Positions 25,980 to 34,115 are shown, counted from the stretch's first letter. The stretch: DNA of 64,000 nt from Marivita sp046592965 (GCF_046592965.1 NZ_JBISBV010000005.1:124001-188000); one strand, 5' to 3'. The notes: generated by a model from the sequence alone, not told the origin. A program made the numbers and translations.

Positions 25980-27214
25980 ACATCCGCCACATTGGTGCCC
26001 GTCGCTGCGGTCATCAAGAGGTCTCCGGCCGCCGAAAGGGCGGCATAGCTGTCGTTATTGGCCAGCAACGCAGCCGCATCGACACCCGCGGCCTTCATGC
26101 GCGCCACCGTGCTTGCATCGACGAGGCCACCGGCAGCGTCTGTCGGCCCGTCGCGCCCGTCGGTGCCACCCGACAGAAACACCCAAGGCGCTCTGATATC
26201 TTTGGCCCCCAGTGCCACTCGCAAGGCCAGTTCCTGATTGCGCCCACCCCGCCCGTCGCCGCGCAAGGTGACGGTGGTTTCGCCGCCATAGAGCAGAGCG
26301 CTTGGCTCGGATTGGCGGGTCAGATCGCCCAAAATAAGTGCGGTGGCCTCGGCAACGTCTCCGGTCAGTGCGTCATTGACCAGTCTGGGCTTCAACCCAA
26401 GCTGGCGCGCCCGGTCGGCCATCGCGTCAAGAGACAAGCGGTTCGAGCCCACGAGCGTGTTGGTTGCTTCGGGCAGCGACACAGGGGGGATGCCTTGCGC
26501 GCGTTCCAGATGCGCCCGGATGGATGCCGGGACAGCGTCCCAGATATCAGCGGCGCGCAAGATGGCGATGGCGTCGGATGCTGTGCCGATGGGGCTGACG
26601 GTGGGGCCAGACGCGATTGCACGCAGGTCATCGCCGATCACGTCGGACAAAATATACGCATAGACCTTCGCTGGCGCCGCGAGACGTAAGAAACCTCCGC
26701 CTTTCAACAGGCTGACCTGTTGGCGCACCAGGTTCATCTGAACGATATCAAGCCCTGCCGCCAGCAAGGCATCGTTGAGCCGCGCCTTGTCGGCAAGGCT
26801 CACACCGGAAGGCGGAGCGGGCAACAAGGCCGATCCGCCGCCAGAGATCAGCGCGACGACGCGGTCTCTCTCGGTCGCGCTGGCAAGCACGTCCATGACC
26901 CGCGTGGCGGCCCGAGCCCCGGCTGCATCAGGCACTGGATGGCCCGCGTGCACTATCTCGCCCGTCTCTAGAATTGCTGGATTACCGTGATGGGTGACGG
27001 CCAGAGCGGTGTCAGCGTCGGGCAAGGCGATCAGTGCTTCGCGCAACATCGCGGGGGCGGCTTTGCCGATGGCGATCAGGTGTGTCTTTCCATGCGCCGT
27101 CGTTGGCGGCAGCGGCGCTTGAGAGAGCCCGCGCCGGACGGCCTTGGCCGGATCTGCCGCAATGACGGCGGCGTCAAACAGAAGGCGGGCTTTGGTGCGA
27201 AGATCGTCGGTCAT
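25955..27214 (-). CDS. Glycerate 2-kinase (DUF4147/MOFRL family)
   Basis: 419 residues from ATG 27214. N-terminal DUF4147 domain (IGKAAPAMLREAL, ALISGGGSALLPAP) and C-terminal MOFRL domain (GGRNQELALRVALG, FLSGGTDGRDGPTDAAGG). It phosphorylates D-glycerate, which feeds glyoxylate or serine carbon into glycolysis; this group was formerly often annotated as hydroxypyruvate reductase. Single gene, convergent with pxpA. Confidence 0.9.
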   Translation of the reverse strand: MTDDLRTKARLLFDAAVIAADPAKAVRRGLSQAPLPPTTAHGKTHLIAIGKAAPAMLREALIALPDADTALAVTHHGNPAILETGEIVHAGHPVPDAAGARAATRVMDVLASATERDRVVALISGGGSALLPAPPSGVSLADKARLNDALLAAGLDIVQMNLVRQQVSLLKGGGFLRLAAPAKVYAYILSDVIGDDLRAIASGPTVSPIGTASDAIAILRAADIWDAVPASIRAHLERAQGIPPVSLPEATNTLVGSNRLSLDAMADRARQLGLKPRLVNDALTGDVAEATALILGDLTRQSEPSALLYGGETTVTLRGDGRGGRNQELALRVALGAKDIRAPWVFLSGGTDGRDGPTDAAGGLVDASTVARMKAAGVDAAALLANNDSYAALSAAGDLLMTAATGTNVADVQALLIAP

Positions 27215-27272
27215 GTGCCGATTAGGACGGCTCCGCGCCGCCGAAGTCAAATTGATGTCAAAATGAAGTAAG

Positions 27273-27356
27273 TGGTGGGCGACCCAGGAATCGAACCTGG
27301 CGTGCGTCTCCGCGAGGGAGTTACAGTCCCCTGCCACACCTTGCGGCCTGTCGCCC
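27273..27356 (-). tRNA. tRNA-Tyr (GTA)
   Basis: 84 bases including an encoded CCA. Acceptor stem GGGCGAC/GTCGCCC, discriminator A, anticodon loop CTGTAAC with anticodon GTA, a long type II variable arm (CTCGCGGAGACGCACG region) and T loop GTTCGATTC. Lies between the glycerate kinase and rlmB genes, on the opposite strand to rlmB. Confidence 0.95.
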
Positions 27357-27478
27357 ACTGCGTCAGAGGCCCGGCCTCTGGCGTGAGCGGGTGATTACAA
27401 TTGCCCCCTTGCGGCGTCAACCGGAAAATCCCATCAAGCGGCAGGTGCGTTTTGTGCCGTGAAAACCGGAGAGCGTGC

Positions 27479-28264
27479 ATGGTCAAGAAACCGAAATGGG
27501 TGGTCGCGAAAGAACAGTCCAAACGGGCGGCGGCCGCAGAGACGGTGTGGCTCTTCGGGCTGCACGCGGTCCGCGATGCCTTGGTCAACCCCAATCGCGA
27601 GCGGTTGCGGCTGGTGGTGACGCGCAATGCGATGGACAAGCTGGCGGATGCGATTGCACAAGCCGGGATCGAGCCCGAGATGAGTGATCCGCGCAAGTTT
27701 GATGCGCCGATTGATCCGCAATCGGTGCATCAGGGCGCGGCGCTGGAGGTCAAGCCGCTGAACTGGGGGCGGCTGGAAGATGTGGCGTTGGGAGACAGCG
27801 CCAGTGATGGTCCGCCGCGCGTCGTGCTGTTGGATCGTGTGACCGACCCGCACAATGTTGGGGCGATTCTACGCTCGGCAGAAGTGTTCGGAGCATCGGC
27901 CGTCGTCGGGACTTTGCATCATTCGGCGCCGGAAACCGGCGCATTGGCGAAAACCGCATCGGGCGCGCTGGAACGTCAGCCCTATCTGCGCGAACGCAAC
28001 CTCGCGGATGCAATGGAGCGTTTGCGGGCGATGGGGTACATGATCTACGGACTTGACGGTGAGGCGGAGCAAACGCTGGAAGATGCGATTGCGCCGGTGC
28101 GTGACAGGCCGATCGCGCTGGTGTTGGGGGCCGAGGGGCCGGGGCTGCGGCCCAAGACGAAGGACACCTGCGACGGGTTGGTCAAGATCCCGTTTTCACG
28201 GGAGTTCGGGTCGTTGAACGTGTCGAATGCGGCGGCAGTGGCGCTTTACGCCGCACGGGCCTGA
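27479..28264 (+). CDS. rlmB: 23S rRNA (guanosine(2251)-2'-O)-methyltransferase RlmB
   Basis: 261 residues from ATG 27479. SpoU-family motifs: VLLDRVTDPHNVGAILRSAEVFG, ALVLGAEGPGLR and IPFSREFGSLNVSNAAAVALY, which form the knot that binds SAM. An N-terminal substrate-binding domain (LFGLHAVRDAL) is present. The upstream part of the open frame runs into the tRNA flank and is not used. Confidence 0.92.
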   Translation: MVKKPKWVVAKEQSKRAAAAETVWLFGLHAVRDALVNPNRERLRLVVTRNAMDKLADAIAQAGIEPEMSDPRKFDAPIDPQSVHQGAALEVKPLNWGRLEDVALGDSASDGPPRVVLLDRVTDPHNVGAILRSAEVFGASAVVGTLHHSAPETGALAKTASGALERQPYLRERNLADAMERLRAMGYMIYGLDGEAEQTLEDAIAPVRDRPIALVLGAEGPGLRPKTKDTCDGLVKIPFSREFGSLNVSNAAAVALYAARA

Positions 28265-28314
28265 TCTTGTCGCGCGGCGTGCGCGACCCAATATTGCGAC
28301 CCAAAGGAGACGCC

Positions 28315-28653
28315 ATGCCCCAAGGGACGAAGATTGCCACCTGCTGCTATTGCGGCACGCGCGCCGCATTGGTTTTGCGCGGCCGAGACCGTCACGAGCT
28401 TAGCTGCGCCGCCTGCGGCGCACCGTTGCACAACATGAAGATGCTACGCATGGATGCGGTCGAGAGGCCGGTGTCGAGCGAGCGTCACGCTCCGAACCGT
28501 CCGGTGAAGCGCGGCACCGACCGCGCGGCGTCCGTGCCAAGTTGGGAGCGGTCGATGCGCAAGCCGACTGGCAAGAAGAAGAAAAAGCGCAAAACCCTGA
28601 CGCGCCGGCTTTTCGAGGAAGCGTTCGACGTTCTGGAAGACATTTTCGATTGA
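28315..28653 (+). CDS. Small zinc-ribbon protein, function unknown
   Basis: 112 residues. Two CxxC pairs near the N terminus (CCYCG and CAACG, about 20 residues apart) form a probable zinc ribbon. A Lys-rich patch (KKKKKRK) lies near residue 87 and an acidic C-terminal helix follows (FEEAFDVLEDIFD). AAAGGAG stands 5 bases before ATG 28315. The layout suggests a nucleic-acid-binding adaptor, but there is no direct evidence. Confidence 0.75.
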   Translation: MPQGTKIATCCYCGTRAALVLRGRDRHELSCAACGAPLHNMKMLRMDAVERPVSSERHAPNRPVKRGTDRAASVPSWERSMRKPTGKKKKKRKTLTRRLFEEAFDVLEDIFD

Positions 28654-28659
28654 GGGCAG

Positions 28660-28730
28660 GGGCGCTGCCCCTCTTGGCCTTCGGCCAATTCACCCCGAGG
28701 TATTTTGAGCCCAAAGAAGCCCACCGGGCG
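28660..28730 (+). repeat. Hairpin plus CCCCGAGGTATTTT-type dispersed element
   Basis: GC-rich hairpins (AGGGGCGCTGCCCCT, TTGGCCTTCGGCCAA) followed by CACCCCGAGGTATTTTGAGCCCAAAGAAG in two runs. A similar string occurs on the minus strand at 42631-42680. Such tails are frequent between Rhodobacteraceae genes; from memory, not checked. Confidence 0.35.
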
Positions 28731-28809
28731 CGCGCGGCGCGTGACGTTCCACTGGTCAAGCGGAGCGCCGTGATTTATGGGCCTGAGTGACAGGAAAGAG
28801 GTGCGCGTG

Positions 28810-29934
28810 ATGAGCTTTGAAAAACCCGGTGTGGTCGAGGAAAACTGGAAGGACGCGATTTCTTCGGTGGAAGAGATCATTGAAGACGCACGCAATGGCA
28901 AGATGTTTATCCTGGTGGATCACGAAGACCGCGAGAACGAGGGCGATCTGGTGATCCCGGCGCAATGGGCGACACCGGATGCCATCAACTTCATGGCGAT
29001 GCACGGGCGCGGTTTGATTTGTCTGGCGATGACTTCGCGGCGGATCGAAGAGCTTGGGCTCCAGTTGATGTCGACCAACAATTCCAGCCGCCACGAGACC
29101 GCGTTTACCATCTCCATCGAGGCGCGCGAGGGTGTGACGACGGGCATTTCCGCCGCCGACCGGGCGCGTACCGTTTCGGTGGCGATCGACGGCACCAAGA
29201 GCGCGCAGGACATCGCGACACCGGGCCATGTGTTTCCCTTGCGCGCCAAGGAGGGTGGCGTTCTGGTGCGTGCGGGCCATACGGAGGCGGCGGTGGATGT
29301 GAGCCGTCTGGCCGGGCTGAACCCTGCGGGCGTGATCTGCGAGATCATGAACGAGGACGGCACCATGTCGCGCCTGCCCGAACTGGTGGCATTTGCGCAG
29401 CGGCACGGGCTCAAGATCGGCACGATCAGCGATCTGATCGCCTATCGTCGCCGCAACGACAATCTGGTGCGCGTGCGCACCGAGGACGTGATCCAGTCGG
29501 AATTCGGCGGCGAATGGAAGATGCGGATCTATACCGACGAAACTCACGGCGACGAGCATATCGTGTTGAGCAAGGGCGATTTGTCGGGCGATGATCCGGT
29601 TCTGGTGCGGATGCACGCGATGGACCCGATGCTGGATGTTGTCGGCACCGGCCCCAAGGGGCGCGCCGATGAATTCAAGCACGCGATGGAAGCGGTGGCG
29701 TCTGAAGGGCGTGGCGTCGTCGTACTCTTGCGCGACACGTCGATGAAGCTCGAGGCGATCGAGGGTGTGTCACCCAAGACGTTGCGGCAATACGGATTGG
29801 GGGCGCAGATCCTGTCGTCGCTGGGGCTGTCCAAGCTCGTGCTGCTGACGAATTCGCCGACGCCCAAGGTCGTCGGACTGGAAGCCTACGGACTGGAAAT
29901 TGTCGGCACGCGCAAGATTTCGGAGTTGGGATGA
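28810..29934 (+). CDS. ribB: 3,4-dihydroxy-2-butanone 4-phosphate synthase with degenerate GTP cyclohydrolase II domain
   Basis: 374 residues. The N-terminal half is RibB: FILVDHEDRENEGDLVIPA holds the acidic metal site, and HTEAAVDVSRLAGL the catalytic region. It makes the four-carbon unit of riboflavin. The C-terminal half aligns with RibA at LVRMHAMDP and TPKVVGLEAYGLEIVG, but the three zinc-binding cysteines and the RCDCG segment are missing, so this half should not cyclise GTP. This is the RibBX type described in Proteobacteria. Operon with ribH and nusB; ATG 28810 has a purine-rich ribosome site. Confidence 0.92.
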   Translation: MSFEKPGVVEENWKDAISSVEEIIEDARNGKMFILVDHEDRENEGDLVIPAQWATPDAINFMAMHGRGLICLAMTSRRIEELGLQLMSTNNSSRHETAFTISIEAREGVTTGISAADRARTVSVAIDGTKSAQDIATPGHVFPLRAKEGGVLVRAGHTEAAVDVSRLAGLNPAGVICEIMNEDGTMSRLPELVAFAQRHGLKIGTISDLIAYRRRNDNLVRVRTEDVIQSEFGGEWKMRIYTDETHGDEHIVLSKGDLSGDDPVLVRMHAMDPMLDVVGTGPKGRADEFKHAMEAVASEGRGVVVLLRDTSMKLEAIEGVSPKTLRQYGLGAQILSSLGLSKLVLLTNSPTPKVVGLEAYGLEIVGTRKISELG

Positions 29935-30485
29935 TGGCGGCATCTGTTGAGCATTATGTCTTGGAGCGCCCGGACTTCGACCGTCCGGTCAAACTGCTGA
30001 TCGTGGTGGCGCCCTATTACAAGGAGATCGCCGACCAGATGATCGAAGGCGCGAAGGCCGAGATCGAGGCCTGCGGCGGAACCCACGAGTTGATCGAGGT
30101 TCCCGGCGCGCTCGAAGTGCCGACCGCCATCGGCATTGCAGAGCGGTTGACGAATTTTGACGGCTATGTCGCTTTGGGTTGCGTCATTCGCGGTGAGACG
30201 ACGCATTACGAAACCGTGTGCAATGACAGTTCGCGTGGCATCACGTTGCTGGGCTTGCAGGGTTTATGCATCGGCAACGGCATCCTGACGGTCGAGACGA
30301 TGGCGCAGGCGCAGGTGCGCGCCGAAGTGGCGGGGCAGAACAAGGGCGGCGGGGCCGCCGCGGCAGCCTTGCACCTGATTGCGCTCGCCCGTAAGTGGGG
30401 CGGGCAACGCAAGGGCGTTGGGTTTGTCCCGCAGCGGGATGAATACCAGATCGCCGGCACTCCGAAGGACCCGAACATCGCATGA
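29931..30485 (+). CDS. ribH: 6,7-dimethyl-8-ribityllumazine synthase
   Basis: 184 residues. Family motifs VPGALEVPTAIG, YVALGCVIRGETTHYE and the conserved block NGILTVET. It condenses the RibB product with 5-amino-6-ribitylaminouracil, the step before riboflavin synthase. Overlaps ribB and nusB by 4 bases each. A C-terminal extension of about 20 residues follows the usual end. Confidence 0.95.
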   Translation: MMAASVEHYVLERPDFDRPVKLLIVVAPYYKEIADQMIEGAKAEIEACGGTHELIEVPGALEVPTAIGIAERLTNFDGYVALGCVIRGETTHYETVCNDSSRGITLLGLQGLCIGNGILTVETMAQAQVRAEVAGQNKGGGAAAAALHLIALARKWGGQRKGVGFVPQRDEYQIAGTPKDPNIA

Positions 30486-30967
30486 CCTCTGCTGCCAAGC
30501 CAACCAAGGTGGACCAAAAACGCCAGATGCGCTCTGCGTCGCGGCTTTATGCCGTTCAGGCGTTGTTCCAGACCGAACAGTCGGGACAAGCGGTCGACAA
30601 GGTCGCGGCGGAATTTCTGGATCACCGTTTCGGGCTGGCGCAGGTCGAGGGGATCGAGATGGTCGAGGGCAATGTCGATCTGTTCCGACGCATTGTCGAC
30701 GAGGCGGTGAACTGGCAGGCCAAGATCGACCAGATGACGGATCGCGGGTTGGTTGCGAAATGGCCTATCGCGCGGATCGATCCGACGTTGCGTGCCTTGT
30801 TCCGCGCAGCCGGCGCGGAACTGGTGAGCACCGAGACGCCACCCAAGGTGGTGATCAACGAATATGTCGATATCGCGCGGGCCTTTTTCCCCGAGGGAAA
30901 AGAGGCGAAATTCGTCAACGCCGTGCTGGATCATATGGCGCGTGAGGCACGACCCGAGGCGTTTTGA
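30482..30967 (+). CDS. nusB: Transcription antitermination factor NusB
   Basis: 161 residues, all-helical NusB fold: SASRLYAVQALFQTEQSG at the N terminus and VVINEYVDIARAFFPEGKEAKFVNAVLD near the C terminus. It binds boxA RNA with NusE for rRNA antitermination. The ribH-nusB pairing is widely conserved. Confidence 0.95.
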   Translation: MTSAAKPTKVDQKRQMRSASRLYAVQALFQTEQSGQAVDKVAAEFLDHRFGLAQVEGIEMVEGNVDLFRRIVDEAVNWQAKIDQMTDRGLVAKWPIARIDPTLRALFRAAGAELVSTETPPKVVINEYVDIARAFFPEGKEAKFVNAVLDHMAREARPEAF

Positions 30968-31051
30968 GGCATTGGATCGCCGACACTCAGTTGCTATGTT
31001 GTCGTTGTGCGCATCCGCGCTAGGTTAAGCACCAGCGCAAAGGGGAAAGCC

Positions 31052-31378
31052 ATGCCGCAGTTGATCAAGGTCTACATCCGCCAATGTCTCGTGGGATTTG
31101 CCCTGTCTGCGGTCTTTGTCGGCACGTTGCTGTATTTTGATGTCGTGAATCTCTGGCATCTGGTGACACATACCGACGGCGGGTATCTGGCTGTCGTTCT
31201 GCTCTGGATATTCAACGGAATCGTTTTTGGCGGGGTGCAGTTCGGCATCACAATCATGTCACTGAAATCTGATGATGACGACGATGACACTCATCGCGGC
31301 AGACCGATCGGCTTGACTCCGATCAGGGTCGAAGCGGCCGCATCGCGCAAGCCGCATCACGGTATGTCGAAGAGATAA
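31052..31378 (+). CDS. Small membrane protein, function unknown
   Basis: 108 residues from ATG 31052 (GGGGAAAG upstream). Two membrane helices are clear (LVGFALSAVFVGTLLYFDVV and YLAVVLLWIFNGIVFGGVQFG), followed by an acidic run of six Asp and a basic tail. Similar short proteins occur in Rhodobacteraceae, but no function is known to me. It stands alone after nusB. Confidence 0.72.
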   Translation: MPQLIKVYIRQCLVGFALSAVFVGTLLYFDVVNLWHLVTHTDGGYLAVVLLWIFNGIVFGGVQFGITIMSLKSDDDDDDTHRGRPIGLTPIRVEAAASRKPHHGMSKR

Positions 31379-31545
31379 GCGGCGGGAACCACGCAAACCG
31401 TGCGGTTCTCTCATTCCCGAGGACCTGTATGTACAGGTGGGCGTCAGGTAACCGGACCAGGGCCCGGACAGAGCCAACTCCCTCGGAATTGCTTAAGGCC
31501 ACCGGAATGCAACCAATCACGAGAAGGGCAGAACCCGCCGTTGAT
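31379..31545 (+). ncRNA. Structured intergenic RNA candidate (6S-like)
   Basis: This roughly 165-base stretch has no gene but nested base pairing. A 7-9 bp closing stem joins 31378-31386 to 31534-31542, an inner stem joins 31417-31422 to 31481-31486, and a perfect ACCTGTA-TG-TACAGGT hairpin sits at 31423-31438. The 3' half (CTCGGAATTGCTTAAGGCC) loosely recalls the 3' half of 6S RNA. Size and the plan of closing stem, bubble and inner stem fit 6S, but the identification is a guess; strand is also uncertain. Confidence 0.35.
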
Positions 31546-31692
31546 TGAGATAGGGCTGCAATCGGATCAGGACAAGGGGCATCGGACCTTCGCGGTCTGA
31601 TTTGATCAAAGAAAGCGTATGTGACCCCTCGTGTTGCCCGAGAGCGAAACGCAATGATGATGGACAGGCCAGTGACGGGCTTGAGCTTGGCC

Positions 31693-31720
31693 TTGCATTT
31701 GTTCACGCAATGTTCATATT
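31693..31720 (+). promoter_or_regulatory. mmcB promoter with LexA box in the spacer
   Basis: LexA box GTTCACGCAATGTTC at 31701-31715 is an exact GTTC-N7-GTTC, the alphaproteobacterial SOS operator. It lies between a -35-like TTGCAT (31693) and a -10-like CATATT (31715), ideal for repression. Confidence 0.8.
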
Positions 31721-31727
31721 TTGGAAC

Positions 31728-32207
31728 ATGTCAATCGCTCCCAATCCTCTGCGCGACGATATCACATCATTCCAGCCCGGCCAGCTTCTGGCGCGTGGCG
31801 TGTGCCGTCACCTTGCCACTCGCGGATTTTCCGTGATCGAGGAATTTTCACCGGATCGTGGATTGCGTGTGGACGTCATGGCGCTCGGCCCCAAGGGCGA
31901 GATCTGGGTGGTAGAGTGCAAATCCTCGCGCGCGGATTTTCAGTGTGATCACAAATGGCAAGGGTATCTTGAGTGGTGCGACCGCTACTTCTGGGCGGTC
32001 GATATCGAGTTTCCCACCGATCTTTTGCCGTTGGAAACCGGATTGATTATTGCCGATGCCTATGATGGAGAAATCTTGCGCATGGCACCCGAAAACAAGT
32101 TGGCCGCCGCGCGACGCAACAAGTTGATCCGAAAATTCGCCGGCCACGCAGCGCGACGCCTTCAGGCGTTGCGCGATCCAGACGCGGGATTGTCGGGATG
32201 GGCCTGA
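31728..32207 (+). CDS. mmcB: MmcB-type DNA repair protein
   Basis: 159 residues. A PD-(D/E)xK nuclease-like core is visible: LRVDVMAL with the Asp, then VVECKSSRADFQ with the E-x-K pair, followed by WQGYLEWCDRYFWAVD. This matches MmcB, an SOS-induced mitomycin-tolerance protein first named in Caulobacter. The LexA box directly upstream agrees. ATG 31728 comes only 13 bases after that box and lacks a ribosome site, so the mRNA may be leaderless. Confidence 0.85.
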   Translation: MSIAPNPLRDDITSFQPGQLLARGVCRHLATRGFSVIEEFSPDRGLRVDVMALGPKGEIWVVECKSSRADFQCDHKWQGYLEWCDRYFWAVDIEFPTDLLPLETGLIIADAYDGEILRMAPENKLAAARRNKLIRKFAGHAARRLQALRDPDAGLSGWA

Positions 32208-32214
32208 CCGCGTA

Positions 32215-32403
32215 TCAGGCTTTCAGCTTGCGCGCGCCCTGAGCCGCAAGACGGATCTCCTCGGCAATCTCGTCAGCCTCATCGGGGGAAAAATCCATCG
32301 GAATTTCTGTTCCGTCAGCCAGGATGAACAGTCGGACCATTCCCTGATCGGTCGGCCCGATTTGCAGGTTCGCTTCGATATCGCGTTCGGTGTTGATGCC
32401 CAT
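32215..32403 (-). CDS. Small conserved protein (DUF6324-like)
   Basis: 62 residues, acidic, no membrane segment. Sequence starts MGINTERDIEANLQIGPTDQ and ends in a helix DEADEIAEEIRLAAQGARKL. It resembles a short Rhodobacteraceae family that I believe is DUF6324. Function unknown. Convergent with mmcB, 7 bases apart. Confidence 0.7.
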   Translation of the reverse strand: MGINTERDIEANLQIGPTDQGMVRLFILADGTEIPMDFSPDEADEIAEEIRLAAQGARKLKA

Positions 32404-32582
32404 GACGTGCCTCTGATGTTCGCTTCAGGTCAGACGCAGTATCGTCAGGAGCAGTGGTTTGCAAGCTTGGCTGTCGCTCTCAGCCTATTTGCCCCGCGCC
32501 GCGAGAACCTGTCCGGGTTGCGGCCAAAGGGTGACTTTCGGTCTTGCATTGACCCGAATAGAGCGTTATTTCGCCACCGAGT

Positions 32583-32659
32583 GCCGGCATAGCTCAGTTG
32601 GTTAGAGCGCTTGATTGTGGATCAAGAGGTCCCCCGTTCGAGCCGGGGTGCTGGTACCA
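32583..32659 (+). tRNA. tRNA-His (GTG)
   Basis: 77 bases with encoded CCA. Anticodon loop TTGTGGA between CTTGA/TCAAG stems gives GTG. Acceptor stem GCCGGCA/TGCTGGT with G-U pairs. Position 73 is A and the base at -1 is T, so the G-1:C73 pair found in most tRNA-His is absent; this loss is known in Alphaproteobacteria. Confidence 0.95.
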
Positions 32660-32662
32660 TAC

Positions 32663-32968
32663 TCACTCAACATCGATCTGGATTGTTTGCAGCAGACGAC
32701 CGTTGTCGCGGGCAAAGATCAGGATTTGGTCGCCCTCTGTCACGACCGCGTACCAGTTGCGCGCCTGCGTGAAAGCGGTGGCTGTCGTGCCATCGGGCAG
32801 GGCGATGCTATCGGGCAACGGGGCGGCGGATTGATTGTAACGGATGACAATCAGGCTGGTGATGAGTATGACCCCGGCGATCATCGTGACGGTCAGCACC
32901 GTCACCAGGCGGCGCAGAAAGCGCAAGCTGGCCGGTTCGGTGATCTGATCTTCGGGAGCGTTTTCCAT
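32663..32968 (-). CDS. Single-pass membrane protein, function unknown (DUF6476-like)
   Basis: 101 residues from ATG 32968. A short acidic N terminus is followed by FLRRLVTVLTVTMIAGVILITSLIVI, one membrane helix, then a soluble domain with TATAFTQARNWYAVVTEGDQILIF. It resembles a Rhodobacteraceae family I recall as DUF6476. An upstream ATG at 32980 would add four residues. The start codon overlaps that of the divergent pseudouridine synthase by two bases. It ends 4 bases from tRNA-His. Confidence 0.7.
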   Translation of the reverse strand: MENAPEDQITEPASLRFLRRLVTVLTVTMIAGVILITSLIVIRYNQSAAPLPDSIALPDGTTATAFTQARNWYAVVTEGDQILIFARDNGRLLQTIQIDVE

Positions 32969-33992
32969 GTCTGAGTCCATCTTGCGGGTCATCATCGGCG
33001 CATCGCCGCCGCCGCGCCTTGATAAGGCGTTGGCGCGCGACGTGCCAGAGGATGCCGCGTTGTCGCGCACACGGCTGACGAAATTGATCGAAACCGGCTC
33101 GGTGCAACGGGCCGGGGTGGTCTTGAGCGACCCCAAGGCGCGTGTGGCCGAAGGGGACAAGATCGACATCTCCGTGCCAGCGGTGATCGAGAGCCACATT
33201 CTGCCGGAAGACCTGCCGCTCGACATCCGGTTCGAGGATGACGACCTGATCGTCGTGATGAAACCGGCTGGGATGGTTGTGCATCCGGCTCCCGGCACTC
33301 CGTCGGGAACCTTGGTAAACGCATTGCTGCATCATTTTGATGGCAACCTGTCCGGGGTTGGTGGCGTGGGGCGGCCCGGAATCGTACATCGCATCGACAA
33401 GGATACGAGCGGGCTTTTGGTGGTTGCGAAATCTGACAGGGCGCATCACGGGTTGGCGGATCAATTTGCCGCCCACACGGTTGAGCGCGCCTATCTTGCG
33501 CTGGTGCACGGGCATCCCGATCCGGGCGACCCACGCTTGCGCGGTGTGCGGGGTGTGTCGATCGAACCTGGTGCGGTGATCCGGATCACCAGCGATCTGG
33601 CGCGGCACAAGACGGACCGGCAGAAGCAGGCGGTTTATTTCGGACATGGTAAACATGCGATCACCCGCGCCCGCGTGCTCGAAACGTTTGGAACACCTCC
33701 GCAAATTTCTCTGGTGGAATGCCGGCTGGAGACCGGGCGCACACACCAGATCAGGGTGCACATGGCCCATGCGGGACACGGGCTTGTCGGTGACCCGGTC
33801 TATGGCGGGCGGCGCAAGGTTGCCAAAGCTGCGCTGTCCGACCGTGCGATGGATGCGGTCATGCGGTTCGATCGTCAGGCGTTGCATGCCGCGATCCTCG
33901 GATTTGACCACCCGGTGACCGGGGAAACCATTCGGCTGGATGCAGCGTTACCTTCAGACATGACGATGCTGATCCAAGCGTTGGCTGGCTGA
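32967..33992 (+). CDS. rluD: RluA-family 23S rRNA pseudouridine synthase (RluD-like)
   Basis: 341 residues. N-terminal S4-like RNA-binding domain (about 15-75), then the catalytic domain with the active-site Asp in GIVHRIDKDTSGLLVVAK and the end motif TGRTHQIRVHMAHAGHGLVGDPVYG. RluD isomerises uridines in helix 69 of 23S rRNA; other RluA members cannot be excluded. GGGAG lies 8 bases before ATG, within the divergent gene. Precedes rpoH. Confidence 0.9.
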   Translation: MSESILRVIIGASPPPRLDKALARDVPEDAALSRTRLTKLIETGSVQRAGVVLSDPKARVAEGDKIDISVPAVIESHILPEDLPLDIRFEDDDLIVVMKPAGMVVHPAPGTPSGTLVNALLHHFDGNLSGVGGVGRPGIVHRIDKDTSGLLVVAKSDRAHHGLADQFAAHTVERAYLALVHGHPDPGDPRLRGVRGVSIEPGAVIRITSDLARHKTDRQKQAVYFGHGKHAITRARVLETFGTPPQISLVECRLETGRTHQIRVHMAHAGHGLVGDPVYGGRRKVAKAALSDRAMDAVMRFDRQALHAAILGFDHPVTGETIRLDAALPSDMTMLIQALAG

Positions 33993-34082
33993 AACAAACG
34001 TCCCATGTGCGTGAGCGCACGGACCTTTGTGTTACGTTGCGCGGTTCGTGCGTTACTATGGAGTCGAGCAAGGCGGATTTGC

Positions 34083-34115
34083 CTTGAAACACGGCCTTGG
34101 CATTCCCAGATAGAA
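34083..34115 (+). promoter_or_regulatory. Candidate rpoH promoter
   Basis: CTTGAAA at 34083-34089 followed after about 14 bases by TCCCAGATA. It can be read as a sigma-32-like promoter, or as sigma-70 (TTGAAA, 17 bases, CAGATA). Weak evidence. Confidence 0.3.

Noticed and set aside
28654..28809. Possible FMN riboswitch before ribB
   Set aside because: None of the conserved RFN-element blocks is present; only short hairpins.
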